Assembly (NCBI RefSeq): GCF_040581485.1
Contig: NC_090128.1
Coordinates: forward strand, 11,842,001 to 11,906,000
Source of the DNA: Linepithema humile
Taxonomy: Eukaryota; Arthropoda; Insecta; Hymenoptera; Formicidae
Length of the DNA stretch: 64,000 nt
Reading direction: 5' to 3'
Of the stretch, positions 22,652 through 35,213 are shown piece after piece (within the stretch, counting starts at the first letter, position 1; the number at the start of each line of letters is the position of its first letter). The translations under genes and the position numbers were made by a program. The notes below the pieces were generated by a model. It saw only the letters and a program-made list of their open reading frames with translations, did not search any database and had not been told where the DNA came from.

Positions 22652-25600
22652 TCAATCCTGCGAATTTTCGTTTCGCGGCTCTTCTTTTTTCGCGACCGTC
22701 GCGTCGTTCTGCTTAAGTTGCACCGATTTCGAAGAGCTCGTGCTTGTAGCGGAAGTGAACGACCTTTGATCGTCCGAATCTCCTTCCTCGTGTTCGGTAT
22801 TTCGATCATTTTTCGAGGAATCCGACGATTCGTTAGGCGTCGAACGGTTTGTACTTTCTTGTCCTTCTACCTTTTCCAAGGAGGATTCGCCTGTTGCTCT
22901 TGAAGATCCTTCGGGATATTCTGTCTTTTCGTTCGAGGGCAAGTTGCTACTCACTGCGTTGAATTGCTGCAGCAATCGATGCAACCAATTCCGAAAATAT
23001 TCCTTCATAACGATCTCGTTCTTGCTTCTCGTGGACAAGGATCGAAAAATGTCTTCCGAATGCTGCTTTTCAGCCTTCAAGAATTCCTCAAACTTCCGGA
23101 AATCCTCCGCCGTGAAGATATTTCTGTCCAATCTCACATCGGAATCGGTCAGTATTGATGTCAGTCGCCAGTTTCTGTTCTTTCCGTTCTGCTGCTGCAG
23201 CCGATTGTTCGATTTCCAGCCGCTCGTGCCGGCGGAAATAGATTCTTGCGAGGCAGCGGCGCCAGACTCTTCCTTAGCAATCGAGGTATTTTCTTTGTTT
23301 TCCTCAGAACGTGTTTGCGAGCTTCCGGCATCAGTCTCCGCGGCCAAGGCCGAGGAAACTCTCTCCGATTCGATCGACACAAACGGCAAATTAGGAATGG
23401 ATTGTTGCTCGTTCAACAGCCGAAAGATTTGCGTCAATAAATCGTTGGATCGCTCGAAGGCAGAAGATACGGGCGTCTGCTGATTCTGCTGCGCGATCAA
23501 TGAATTCAATGCCGGCATCAACGCGGGCGCGTACAATAAAACAGCTAGCCTGCATAAATAAGATAATTTTGCTTTATCAATGTATTTAAAAACGAGAATA
23601 TATTTTTATCCGATTCTAATCTCGCATTAGATGTTTTAAAAATGACGTAAAATATTTGACGTAGTGTGCTTATTATTTTTTGAAAGAGAAATAAAACCGA
23701 AAACACTTAAAGACGAATAAGTAAATAAGCAGATTGTATAATAAATACCTTAAGAGTTGTATCGTGAGACCGCTGGAATCTAAAATAGGATCAGCGGCCG
23801 ATGAGTGCGTTATGGCATTGTACGTCGTGTGCACCGTGCTGCGTGGGGTCGGCGTTCTTTTTTTGATTCGCGGATCGTCGTGGATCGCTCGATTACTATA
23901 TCCGGTGCTGCAAATGAGATCAAAGAAGAACGATCAGAGATATAGTCTTTCTTGAAATTGATTAAGCGTTTTAAAAATTAAGAAGGGAGCAAGTATATGA
24001 AGCAATATATAAAAACATTTTTATAGCTTAAATATTATGTTTGCGTGAAAAAAATATAAATATCAATTCCTAATACATCTTCACATAATTTCTCTTAAAT
24101 TTTTGAAACGCTTAATTTAACGAATCACTATATATGCAATGACGTTACACCAATACTCTTAAAAATTTTCTCATGTGCTTTCAGTTTAAGAGACTTAATT
24201 TTAAGTCCAATAAGCAAAGAGGAAATTAGATAAAGATAATCCCTTCGATCTTCGGAATTTTGTTAATCTTTCTTTTCGCTTCGTTGTCTTTTACCTCTCC
24301 GCAGATAGTCCTCTTCGTTGTAGCTTTTCCGCTTCGTTTCTCCGAGACGAGGAATTACCGCGAAGCCGTTCGTCCGCTTCTTCTTTACGGAGCATCCTCA
24401 GGAAACTCGCGTACCTCGGCGAGGACACGCGTCTTTTCAAGTATGATCTTCCCTCTATTGGCATTCTGCCATTCCTGATTCTGCTCCTGACAGCTTTCTC
24501 ATCAAAGGAGAATATTGTTGGTACATCTTTGAAGTACGACTTGATTCTGTCGCTTGTCTTCGATCCATTCTGCTGGCTGCTAGTTCCTTGATCAATTTCG
24601 ATCGTTTGATTTTCCAGATTGTTCAATTTACGTTTGATTCTGCGTCCTTGTTCCTCCGTGTGTCGGCTTTGATCCGTCGCGACGTTACTCGATTCCACGA
24701 ACTGCAGGACATTTCCTTGACAGCTGATCGGTTGCGCTGATCGTTTATCGCTTTTATTTATCGCGACGCCGCCGCCGTCCGCGGGTTTGACGTCCGGCGA
24801 ATCCACCGAATGGGAAATTTTCGCCGCCTCGTTGATGGTTTTACTGACACTCTGGCACGCTTCCATCGACTCTTTCGATCGCCGTTGCTTTATCGTTGCT
24901 TCATCGTTTCGATCCAGCGTGGTCTCGGCACGGTTCTGTGGAGCCTGGAAAATGTTAAGTCCACCGGATGTTAGTGACAGGATGGGTGACTTTGCAATAT
25001 ATGGAATCTGTTTTTTTTTATTTTCTACTTTGACATTTAATAGATTGAAAGTGATTACTGCAATCTCCAAATAAACAAATAAAAGATACGTCGTGCCAAA
25101 AACTCGCTTATCCTGTCGCAAAGTAACGTCAGTTTACATATATAAACATGACAAAAATAACTCTGTATACAAGAATAGATTATGCTTCGACTGATAACAA
25201 TGATGATTTTTTTCAGCGAAGAGATCAAAGGATAAAAATATATATGACTCCCGAATATTTATCTACCTCACATTTCGAAGATTCTGCATGTGAAGAAAAA
25301 AAAAAAAAATTTGCGAAGATATATGGCGCGTGTATGCCCGAAATATGTATGTGTGTACAATCGGAATATTGATGTTTCCCCACGGAACATCTTGTGTAAT
25401 CGGGGAAGCCTGCTGCGTTTTGAAGTTGGAATAGCAGTAGATATTGCCGGACGTTTTACGAGTTCATTGTTTTATTTCACGCCGGTTGCTATTCTGAGAC
25501 TGTTAACATGTTGCTTTGCTACTGCGGTTTAATCAATATCTACTTATGAAATATTAAATGTTTCCCAAAAATAGTGCACGGCATTGTTGCATGTTTACAA

Positions 25601-27784
25601 ACATAATAATCGATATGTAATTGCTGCAACAATCTGACGTGTGATGACTTTGCGTCTAAATCGAATTAACTTCTCGATTTATAGAGATATTACATTTTTA
25701 CTGCGTTCGACGATTTAACTCATATGCTACAATGTGTAACCTGTCGCGATAGACAGTTCGGCAATAAAGAGCTTGACGGAGAGTATCGTTGGTAAAAGCA
25801 TCGATGGCACAGTGCACGAGTGTATCAGGTTTACCCACTTCTTCGGAAGATCGATTTCAAAGTTCGAGATGTCGCATTAGTAAATGGCAACGGGGTCGGA
25901 ATTGCGACGTTTGCTGTCAATTTCAGCGGCACAGCTGCTGCCAATATCAATTTGTCGCTTGCCATAATTGTAGACAGCAAAAATCAACGTATGCTTAGAA
26001 AATTTGGGTCACTGACTTTTTTTATTTATTGCGTTTGAGAGTGCGCTGTGCCATCGCTTGGTAAATAAAAATACTTAATTGGATAGTTTTAATTAACGCA
26101 CGTTATTATTTGATTGCAGCTTCTTCACTGCCGCCCAGCAGCAGGAGATTTGCGGTGAGTTTTGCGGAAGTTTTTGGAACCAGTGCTGTTCGGCGCTCTT
26201 CGGTAAGTCATTGAATCTCTGAAAGATCATTAATTCTATTTTATTCATACGTTCAAGTGATCATTAACACACTGTGATAATGAAGTTTTTGTTGGAAATC
26301 TCGATTCCGAAAATATTATATAAGAAATGCGACGGAATATTAAAAGTTCGAAACATTATATACAGTTTTATATAATTATTATTACATATAAAAGAAAAGA
26401 CTCATCACATGATATTCGTATCGTATTAATACAGTTAATTACTTCGGGATTTTCTTTCTGTCTTGTCGATTGCTGGTTTATCGAGCAATTGTTATTTATT
26501 CTGTCAGGAATGCAAGATTTATACTGAAACGATGGGTGGGCTTGATGACGATTACTTCTTTCTCGCGAACTAACGTGTCCCTCTTGTAATCCCGTGAACA
26601 TTCTTGCGGAAGATGTCTGACTCCCGACAGGAAATTTATTCCAATTACACGCAGCTGCGCGCTGCAGTAGACAATTTAACATAATCGAAATGCTATTGCA
26701 ATGAAGTAATTTATTTCGGATTAGAAACGCAATCGAACCTGATTGTAAAATGCATTCTGACATCTCGCGAGTCGGTCACGTTCAATGAGGGACGCCAATA
26801 ATCTGGCCCTTATCAATTCCCTCTCGATCGCTGCATAGTTTTCGCTCAGCTGAGTTGTGTAATTCCTGAGAAAATTATTATATCTGACCGTGTCTGCGGA
26901 GCATGGCGATCGACAGAGTCCGCTATTGTAAGGTTCGCTGTAATAAAGCAGCGCGTTACTTCTGCGCGAATCAATATTATTATATTATTGAATGATGAAG
27001 TGATAGGAGGAAATTTAAAGAAAAACTTATAACCGCGTAAAATTTTTTATTTGGTGTATAGTTAATTTTTATATTTTAATATAATAAAATATTATCTTTA
27101 TTTTTCTGTATCAAAAAGAAAAATCTCTCGTTTGAAAAATAATTATATTTTTATGAAGTACGAAATAATTATATTTTTCTTAAATTAATTGTTTCTGCGC
27201 GAATCAATATTATTACATCGAATGACTTCATAATAGGAGAAAATTCAGAGGAAAATCATAATATTTCTTATTTGAGATATAATTAATTTCTATATTTTAA
27301 TAAAATATTATCTTTGATTAAAGAGAAATGTCCATCACATGAAAAATAATTATATTTTCATGAGTACAAAATATTTATATTTTTTTTAAATTAATGAGCA
27401 AAAATAATACGAGAGGAGCTCTTGCCAGTCCTGCTTATTTGTCCCGATTGAAAAATAATTTTTATTGAAAAACAAGTATTGTGAGAGAGAAAATATGAAT
27501 GTGAATTACATCGGATACGTTTCGTTATACACATCTTCCGATTCCAAACAGGCACTGTTGTCGAGAATAGTAAAGCTCATGTTGACTCGCATTCCATGGT
27601 TCGAAGGCAGAGCAGATAGATGTCTCATTAAATGGTTGGCGCGTAATAATTCCGGCAGATATATGTCGCAGTTTTGATTCGGGGCGAGCAATCGGTTCCA
27701 GTAGTCGCGCAGGAAATCGAGATCGCGCCGGATTCTTCGGCAAGAATTGTCTGGTGGTTGCAAGTGGATCGGTCGTTTTGGCAT
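22652..27784 (-). CDS. Unrecognised five-exon gene, about 734 aa
   Basis: Exons (minus): 27510-27784, 26739-26961, 24295-24944, 23749-23907 and 22652-23549. Splice phases agree at every join (2, 0, 2, 2), and exon 4 (159 bases) is open only in the phase its neighbours require. The start is ATG 27784 in context AAACATGC. The N-terminal part is helix-rich and carries Cys residues (RIRRDLDFLRDYWNRLL; LRNYTTQLSENYAAIEREL; ARLLASLIERDRLARC). The middle is polar and basic (SFLRMLRKEEADERLR). One hydrophobic stretch, LTIQLLRLAVLLYAPALM, follows the exon 4-5 join. The C-terminus is Ser/Glu-rich and disordered. It is co-oriented with the two INAF genes. Weak points are the GTTCGA donor of exon 2 and the choice between GTATCC and GTAATT donors for exon 1. 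An upstream first exon is possible. I cannot name a family. Confidence 0.65.
24945..26738. other. Intron 2 of the unrecognised gene
   Basis: Mostly AT-rich intron. On the opposite strand it contains an exon-like pair at 25829-26202, listed separately. Other open frames here show no splice support. Confidence 0.5.
25829..26202 (+). other. Possible nested plus-strand exon pair
   Basis: Segment 25829-25988 follows TGTATCAG and is open for 53 codons with an alternating hydrophobic/polar pattern (KIDFKVRDVALVNGNG, IATFAVNFSG, INLSLAIIVDSKNQ). It ends at a GTATGC donor with one base over. Segment 26120 onward follows ATTTGATTGCAG, starts with the two bases needed, and runs open to GTGAGT (after 26154) or GTAAGT (after 26202). 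Both give phase 0. I find no start or end exon and do not recognise the protein, so this could be a fragment of a nested gene, a decayed gene or chance. Confidence 0.25.
26960..27396. repeat. Imperfect tandem duplication in intron 1 of the unrecognised gene
   Basis: Two diverged copies of a 200-230-base unit (26960-27192 and 27193-27396). Each begins TTCTGCGCGAATCAATATTA and continues with AATGA, ATAGGAG, TATTTTAATA, AAAATATTATCTTTG-like and AAAAATAATTATATTTT blocks. The first block, read on the minus strand, is the exon 2 acceptor, so the duplication copied the splice site. Confidence 0.8.
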
Positions 27785-30141
27785 GTTTGCTTTTTGCGCA
27801 AGAAAAACTAGGAATTTTGAAAGATGCACACTGGCCTAAAATGTGATTGTATGTATAGGTTGTGAGTTTTTCTTCGATCGTTATTTGTTTGTTTAGCTAC
27901 ATCGTGAAGATCGTGAGGTTTCTCTCGCTTCTTTTGCGTCTTGAATTTACTTGTTTGTGATAAGATTGAGAGCTGATAGATACATCTGTTCGTACGTTTA
28001 GCTATTTCGTACATATTTTTTATTTTCTTTTTTTTAACTTTTTTAGCTTCTTTCTTAGCTTTTTAGCAGAAAGCTTTAAAAATGGAAACTATATTTTGGA
28101 ATGTGATTTAATAAAGGTGTAATGAATTAGTACGAATAGGATATTTTGATAATGAATATTAAGATTATATTGGTTTTCCACATAGAGAATGATCAAATGC
28201 AACGTAGTTTTTAATTTGAAGCAAATAATTTATTTTTTGTTATAATTTGCTTAGGCGCGATAATGTTATTTTTCGAACGTCGCAGTACTCTTGATGAGTT
28301 GCAATATATCTCGAGTCTAATTCTGTTTATTATTGTTTTTTGGATAAAGCTTATGGTTTTTTTCTCTCTAATTCTCTCTTCGACAAATAAAACGCTACCG
28401 AAATGTATAATAAAACTCACTAATTTGGAATATCAATCAATGTCTTGCGATTTTATTGATATTTTTTACAACGTCGGATCATAGAAATGGAAACGGGCGA
28501 TCAAGATTTGTGACGCATCACGTAAACTATCATTCGCAGTTTCCTGTGTATATTTTCACAACAACGATTAATGTATACAGAAATGCGGTATTCATCGCGA
28601 TCGAATTATGCCTCATTATCTTTTGATCATTTCTGAACTTTTCCCAATTTTTTTATAGGTTTTTTATTTTTTCTTTGTATCTAGAGAAAGAAAGAACTCT
28701 TGAAAAATAATAGAAAATTTTAAAATATACAGTAAAAATCAAGTATTAATTAAGAACTAATTTTCACACTTTACATAGATTATTCTTTCAAAGTTTATAA
28801 TTTTCGTGAACAACATTTTCAGCTATGAGTAAAAAATCTTATATTTCCAGAAATGATAAATGTAGAGATTATTTTCTGATATCTGTAGTATAAAAATTAA
28901 ATTTTCGATAACCTCTTTGAGCATATTTTTCTATGCTCCGATGTATTAGCAAATTCTTAGTTGAGAGCCACTGTCTCAATGAATGACGCCACGCGCGGTG
29001 CAGTCTGAGTCTGAGCGAAGTTCGGCGTCATTCGAGCGCGCGAGGAGAGAAGTCTTTTCCGCTTGGAAAACGCGTGGCAAGATCTGCTTTATGGTGACTC
29101 GAATACCTATGGAAATGTGAATAGTATGTACACAATAGTATTACGATCGATAAGACGCGTCGCGTAACGCGGGAGCTTTTCGCCAGCTAGACGCCGCGAA
29201 TGTAAACATAACCTAATCCTAACCTAGACAGAGGAACGACTCCACTTTTGCGAGCATCTGGAAATCATAACTCTAACCATAACAATAGTCTAACCCTAAC
29301 TTAATACGCAACCATCCACGTGACTTAGCACACTCGTACTTAGACGTGACACTTTATAATATAAGGTACTTTTTGGAATGCTTATCATTATTCTGTTTCC
29401 TTCACTATCTATGATAATTAATCTTATTATTTCTTAATCTTTTAATCTCTTAGTCGACACAATTTCAATAAGTTTGACGTATTTTTTTAACATCTATTTT
29501 TTTTTTCTCTTATCGCAGTGAAACATGTACGCGACTGTTAACGTCGCGTTGCTGCGCATGCAGTGCGATTTGTTCCTTCGTCTGAAAACTCTGCGACCTA
29601 GTCTGGCGCACTGTCATACGCATTAACTATCACGTCGACGCGTTTACGAAACTCGATTAATTTCTGTTCTACATTGAATTTGACGTCGCAGTCGCAGTAC
29701 ATGTGGCAAGGGTGACATGAGTGTTTACGTCGATTAACAAAAGCAGTATATTGGTTTCGAACGTTCTTGTCATTATTTTTACATATATATGCGATGTAAA
29801 TACGTAGATCATATTATTAGCTATAGCGAAGCGTTATTTCATCTCAAGTTTCACGTTGAGTCACTTTAAAATGCATTACTGAGGAAAAGAATGATGCAGA
29901 AAAGGATATCTTGATAGAAGAAAAAAATCAATTTATTTTCTAGGTAGAAGTGTTTCTTTTTTTATTCTTTTCGTTGCTTTAATATTTTTGAAGTCTAGAC
30001 GCTATTAAATTCGATCCTAAAATTGAATATTAAATCTGTATTGTAACAATATTGGTTGGAGTTAATTTTTATTATTTCAATTTTATCTGTCTGTACATTA
30101 GGTAGTTGGTTTTTTTTTCAATTTTTGTCAACCTGGCAAAG
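27785..30141. other. Divergent intergenic region
   Basis: Lies between the start of the unrecognised minus-strand gene and TMEM192 on the plus strand. A GC-richer patch at 28.98-29.24 kb and an ATCGATAAG element near 29147 (DREF-like core) could belong to the TMEM192 promoter. A few TTAGG-like units occur near 29.2 kb. No coding exon recognised. Confidence 0.4.
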
Positions 30142-31297
30142 ATGGAAGAGGAAGAGGAATATTTTCAGCCAATCCTGAGTTCCCAGGAGGAAGACAATTT
30201 TCAGAGGTTAAACACTGTGCCAATTGTATCGATTCCATTTTTGCTCGGAGTAGGTATACCTTGCTTGCTGTGTTCTGCCTTTAGACTTTTTAAGTGTTTA
30301 AGAATTGGACTAGATACATTGGAGCACTTTTGTATCGTAGGTTTCTTTGGAAATCACTGGAATTGTGTTCGTCTCTGTTTGGCCAGAGGAGCAGAACAAG
30401 TGTGACACATATTTTATATACTTATACCTTCACTGTGCCTATTGGCTGATAGTCATGGTGACAGACCACATTGTCAAGGCGAGGCATCATAAGTTGCGTA
30501 TCGATGGCTACCTAGATTTCTATCAAATGACATATCGACTCATAAGGACGCCACTTTTTATTACATCGTTATGGAACACGTGTTACTTACTCTTAGCTGT
30601 GATCCTGCATCACACGCACAAAGTTGACTATGAGCGATACTGCAAAGCATCAGAATGGTTTACACCACTCAATTACATTTTTCTCTTGACTAATGTGGAA
30701 CTTGTGATAATTTTGCCAGCTTACATTAACTATATCAGTAAGTATCTTACGAGGGTAGAAAACATTAGATTAAGAAAAAATAAGTTCTTTGCATTTTTAA
30801 ATAATTTGAGGAGAAAATTTGAATATATAAGTTGTAGCTGTCATAATAACTTCCAAAGGAAAATATTGAGAAATATTGCAAATAATTTCTTAGAGAAGAA
30901 AGACAATTTGTTTGAGGATTAAAGTATCTTCAAAGTGAATTTTAGATTGAACTTGAATCGATAACAGATTGAAAATTTGGCAATTTATCACGTCGTCTAA
31001 TCGCTGATTTAATGCGATCTACCAATATTTGTTTCTCGTGTAGAAAGAGTTATGAGATTCAATCGATTGCGTCCACCCCCCGACGTCCTTCGCGACGAAT
31101 GGATGTCGCCCTTTATAGAAGATTCCTATGCCGGAATGGGGGAAGTCGGTTACCGTCAAAGGGGAATGGATTTGCAGGAACTGTTGGAAAAGCAGGCAGA
31201 CTTGATAAGATATCTGAGGGATCACAATGTAAAACTAAGTCATAGAATAATGGAATTAGCGTCTCAACGTACAGCGACGGCAGTGACGGAATCGTAA
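30142..31297 (+). CDS. TMEM192: Transmembrane protein 192 (TMEM192)
   Basis: Four-pass protein of late endosomes and lysosomes; the vertebrate protein forms homodimers. Exons are 30142-30249, 30341-30737 and 31044-31297, giving 252 aa against about 270 in vertebrates. Joins: GGA|GTAGGT to CGTAG|GTT in phase 0, and ATCA|GTAAGT to TGTAG|AAAGAG in phase 1. Membrane spans lie at about residues 25-50, 60-81, 108-126 and 148-168. The loop KARHHKLRIDGY precedes the third span. The join across the last intron yields INYIKRVMRFNRLRPPPDVL, matching the juxtamembrane segment of the family. The end is a coiled coil (LQELLEKQADLIRYLRDHN) as in vertebrate TMEM192. The start ATG follows an acidic run MEEEEE with acceptor-like sequences just upstream. 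The first donor is the least certain element. Confidence 0.88.
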
Positions 31298-32003
31298 AAT
31301 AATAAAAATTGTGATCATATATCTCTCTCACGATTGACATTGTAATTTAGAATCATGACACTGGCGATCAAAGTTTTGCCTAACAATTTAATTCTTTGAT
31401 TCTTGATACATAATGATATTTTTTATTCAATGATAAAGTGATTTAACGAATATATGTATCTGATGCAATCAAAAATTAACGCATAAAAGCCACAAAATTA
31501 TGAGAAAAATATATGCGTTACTTTTGATTTATATCTCGTACATCTATTTGTATTTCAAAAAATCTAATATTTTTATTGCATGAGTTGCTAAAAAATTATA
31601 CTTCGTATTGTCGCGTTGTCTTGCATATTTCGCGATCTATTTCGGTCTAATTAGTCACAAGTTGTTTTACATCATATTTTACAAACGTATCTTTATCTAT
31701 CATATTATTATGTGAAATGAATTGCTTTTACCTCTTTAACGTATTTTTTAAGTATTATAATTGTATATCTAGTTCTAAATACTATTGCAAATAATAGATT
31801 TGAGTTATCAATGCAACAGGCATCCCTACTGTTATTGTATAATATATTGTTTACATAGCTGTAGTTAATTGGCAAAGTATTTCTTTCAAATGTGATTGCA
31901 TTTGTGAACACATCACAAAGTTCGGCCTGTTTGAGAAAAGGATAAAATATGGTTGATGCAAGAAAGAGAATGCAAATACATGTCCATTGTCAACTCAATA
32001 AAA
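31298..32003 (+). terminator. TMEM192 3' UTR with candidate poly(A) signals
   Basis: AATAAA occurs immediately after the stop (31301-31306) and again at 31998-32003. The second would give a 3' UTR of about 700 bases. AT-rich sequence makes either possible. Confidence 0.3.
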
Positions 32004-35000
32004 TATATGTATATTTTTTCCAGTAGCAACCGTCGTTTTACATACATTATTATTTCGCGTACACGAGTCTATATAAATAATTAGTCAAGCAGCGGTCTTC
32101 CTTAATAAAACTCAACAGCGTGTCGTCGTGTATTTCACATGTACGATAATACATCCAAAATTTACATATAAATCTCAATTACGTTAACATTAACTGGGCG
32201 TGATATAATATTACATTGCGTTTTGTCGAGTCTTTAAAAAGCAGCCGTTGTTTTATTTTTTTTATTTTATTTTATTGCAGTGGCAGAAAGCGGAACCGAT
32301 AAAATACGATGCGGTTATTGAAATCGCGTTTCTTACTCGCGCGAAATTAAAATCACATATTTCCTCAACGTCTCATTACAAACGTGGTAAATGTATATAT
32401 CATATACAGCCGCCTCTAACATGCAGTCGTACGAATAATATAATAATAAGATTAAAAACTACATATGGTGACAATATACGTATGTATCTGTAGCCTTCTT
32501 AACGTAATAGTAACGGTCGTAGGAATCTCGCAGCAGCAAAAATAACGCAAATGTTGCACTTCACACGCCTCCCCCGCGCCGCACAGTTTACTCGAGTATG
32601 TTGGAGAAATTATTGCCTCGCAGTATATCACTTCCGCGAAATTTCCTTTTTAAAGCATTTTACATTTCTGAGCAGCTAAAATCATTCCTGTCTATTCCTT
32701 ATGTATCCTAGGACTGTTTCCCCCCCAGCTTTTACACAATGCGCTAAATCAACGATTCAGCGATCGGGAGTATCTTTTCTAAATATCTCTACTGCGTCTA
32801 TTTAAAAAAAATTAAAGATAAATTGTTTTAGATACGTTTTGAAAAAAATTTAAAATTCTATGAAAATTCATTCACTATTTCCTTATCCGATCGTTTCAAT
32901 TGTATTTTATTGAAGAGAAACAATGTAAGCGATTATTATCTCGCTGACAATTTATGTTCTGACATCGCGGACTGATATATCTTATGAATTAATTGAAACA
33001 GAAAAGACATCCTGATTGCCGATTGACGTAGACTTGCACGTTGTGTAATAATAGACATCTCTACACTAGAACTATAGTATTCAACACAGGTCTACTTGTG
33101 TCTCTCTTTTTAATTATGTATATATAAGTCTATATAAATGCCTAATAATACCCCTATATCATCTGGATGCCGGTCTGACGTGAGCACGCGAAAATTAGCA
33201 AAGTATCGAGACTTATTATTTTGTACAGACTAATATTAAGAATGAAATGTGAAATTAAGTAGCTTCTCAGTTCGACTCTGCTTTTCCTTCAGCGATTCCT
33301 CTCAAGCTTCATGAAATATTTAGACTCAGTTGCATCGATAATCGATAATTATTTCATCTCGTCTCTCGTAATTACTTAATTTGTTGCCCCTCTTTAGTTT
33401 TTCAATTACGACGCAATTAAAGAAAACAAGATTACAAAATTTGATTTCAGTATTTTCAATGAATTTATCATACTTTGTTTCATTTGTTACATTAACTACA
33501 GGTAGATGTGAAATTAAATTTCCGCTGAAACGAATCTTTGAATATTATATTTGAGGGAGAATTTCAAATTTAAATAATTGTTCTGCAATTTTTGTGATAT
33601 AACTTGCACTCAGCGGCGCAGAAAGAGAGACACAGAAGGCCGCTAATCGAGATTAATTAGCGACGATCGATCGGTGCGGCCGAGCCTGGCTATGTCTCTA
33701 CACGATGGAAAGAAACCTATTTACAAAAGAGTGTGCGCTCTCCGTCAGATCCGGCAGTCCGCTCTTTATCCTACACGTATATTTACGATATACAAAACTA
33801 GCTTACACTTATATATGGAACACTCAACTCTACAACACTATAAAACGTAGAAGCTTGTACACCCCGTCTCGAGAGTAGGCTACGTGTGTTCGTGTCGACA
33901 CCATGTCCGCTCCAGCACCCCTCCGCAAACGACGGCGCGAATTATCGTCGCCGCTCGTCAAATCTCCTCTCTCCTCCTCTCGGCCCACTCGCACCTCTTT
34001 TTTTTCGGTTTTTTTATTAAGACTTCACTGCAAAATTTGTACTACGCTTAGGCCAGCCGTTGCTGCTGAGCTAGTTCAAACGGGCGGGGGGGGTCGTCTC
34101 CCCCGCGTTGTGAACAATACGCAACCGCGGCTTTCGCGCACGTTCCCCGTAATAGTGTTCCTCATTATTGTCGTGTCTAGTGGTTTTTATTCAGACTTTG
34201 TTGCAAACAAGGGTTAAATCAGGACGTTTCCTGTCGCGGGAGGCTGATTAACCGTGTTTCTTTTTTTTTTGTGGATTTCTGTTGTTTTTGCCGACTCGCG
34301 ACTCTTTAAACTCGATCTCGCATAATTGGATGAAGTACAGAAAATCTCCGCTTCGAACGTATTACGCGTATTATATATGTTTTACATTGCTAATTAATGG
34401 AGTTATGCGCTTAATTGGCGCATCTCTAACAGTATACCGTATCATTGCATAAAATTATGAGAATTTATATTATTATTTAATAATTGAGATAGTTCAATAA
34501 TAAAATACACGTGCGTTTAATCTACATATGAAAGCCTCGCGAAACAAGCAGTATTCCATTTTCAATTGATTTGATTTTTCATGAATATGCAGAAACAATA
34601 GTCATTTTATTCAAATAACGGAATCTATTGTAAAACATGACACTGAAAACAGAATATATAAAAATCTGTGAAATAAGCTTTATTTGATTTTTAATTTATC
34701 TGAATTGTCGTAAATTGATCGCTTTATTCAATTACCGTGATAAATCATAAAACATGGAGTTTAAAAGAGCTTTTTGAATTTCTCTCTTATATCGTTTAAG
34801 ATTTATTTCCAAGCCGATTCGAGTTTCCATTTCCACTAAATCAGAGTGCAGCGAACGAATTAGCTCGAAGCGGAAGTCAGCGAAACAAAAGCACATAGTG
34901 AACAAAAGAAAGAAAATAATAAAAAAGTCCTCTCGAGTCCATATCTCGCTTTCCGCATAATTAACTCTCGAATGCGTCCTCTTGTAGACGCATCCGAGAG

Positions 35001-35213
35001 TTAATAATTCGGACGTCCAGCGACGTTCGCGTCATTCGCGTTTCGTCTGCGAGTTGCAATGAGCGCCGACGGTTTGTCCGGGTGGTGGTGCGTCGCGATG
35101 CTCGAGGGAGAAACGCGATGAGGTGGTGATGGTCGTCGTACGGCGGTCGACGCGATGGTCCCAACCCTCGATGGCACCCTCGTACCGATGGCGGCGATAA
35201 TCAGATCATAAAA
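32004..35213. other. Convergent non-coding region
   Basis: Between the TMEM192 3' end and the last exon of the small coiled-coil gene. It probably includes a long 3' UTR of the latter. The open frame at 33903-34217 on the plus strand is low-complexity and unsupported. A G8 tract with a nearby C5 run occurs at about 34.08-34.10 kb. The hairpin near 35.0 kb is listed separately. Confidence 0.45.
34960..35005 (-). promoter_or_regulatory. RNA hairpin in 3' UTR of the coiled-coil gene
   Basis: Arms 34960-34978 (ATTAACTCTCGAATGCGTC) and 34987-35005 (GACGCATCCGAGAGTTAAT) enclose an 8-base loop. The only non-Watson-Crick pair, 34971 with 34994, is A/C in plus-strand RNA but U/G in minus-strand RNA. 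The stem is therefore fully paired, with one wobble, only in the transcript of the minus-strand gene. It lies about 210 bases past that gene's stop. It is too short for a normal pre-miRNA. Confidence 0.6.

Noticed and set aside
29205..29320. CCTAA/TTAGG-like units
   Set aside because: Only a few degenerate copies. TTAGG is the insect telomere unit, but this is too short and irregular to call an interstitial telomere.
15649..30141. A third INAF membrane span in or near the unrecognised gene
   Set aside because: No segment with the RV.TV.AY...YY...W pattern was found besides the two reported.
33903..34217. 104-codon plus-strand open frame
   Set aside because: Low-complexity start, no splice support, no recognised domain, and it lies in a probable 3' UTR or intergenic region.
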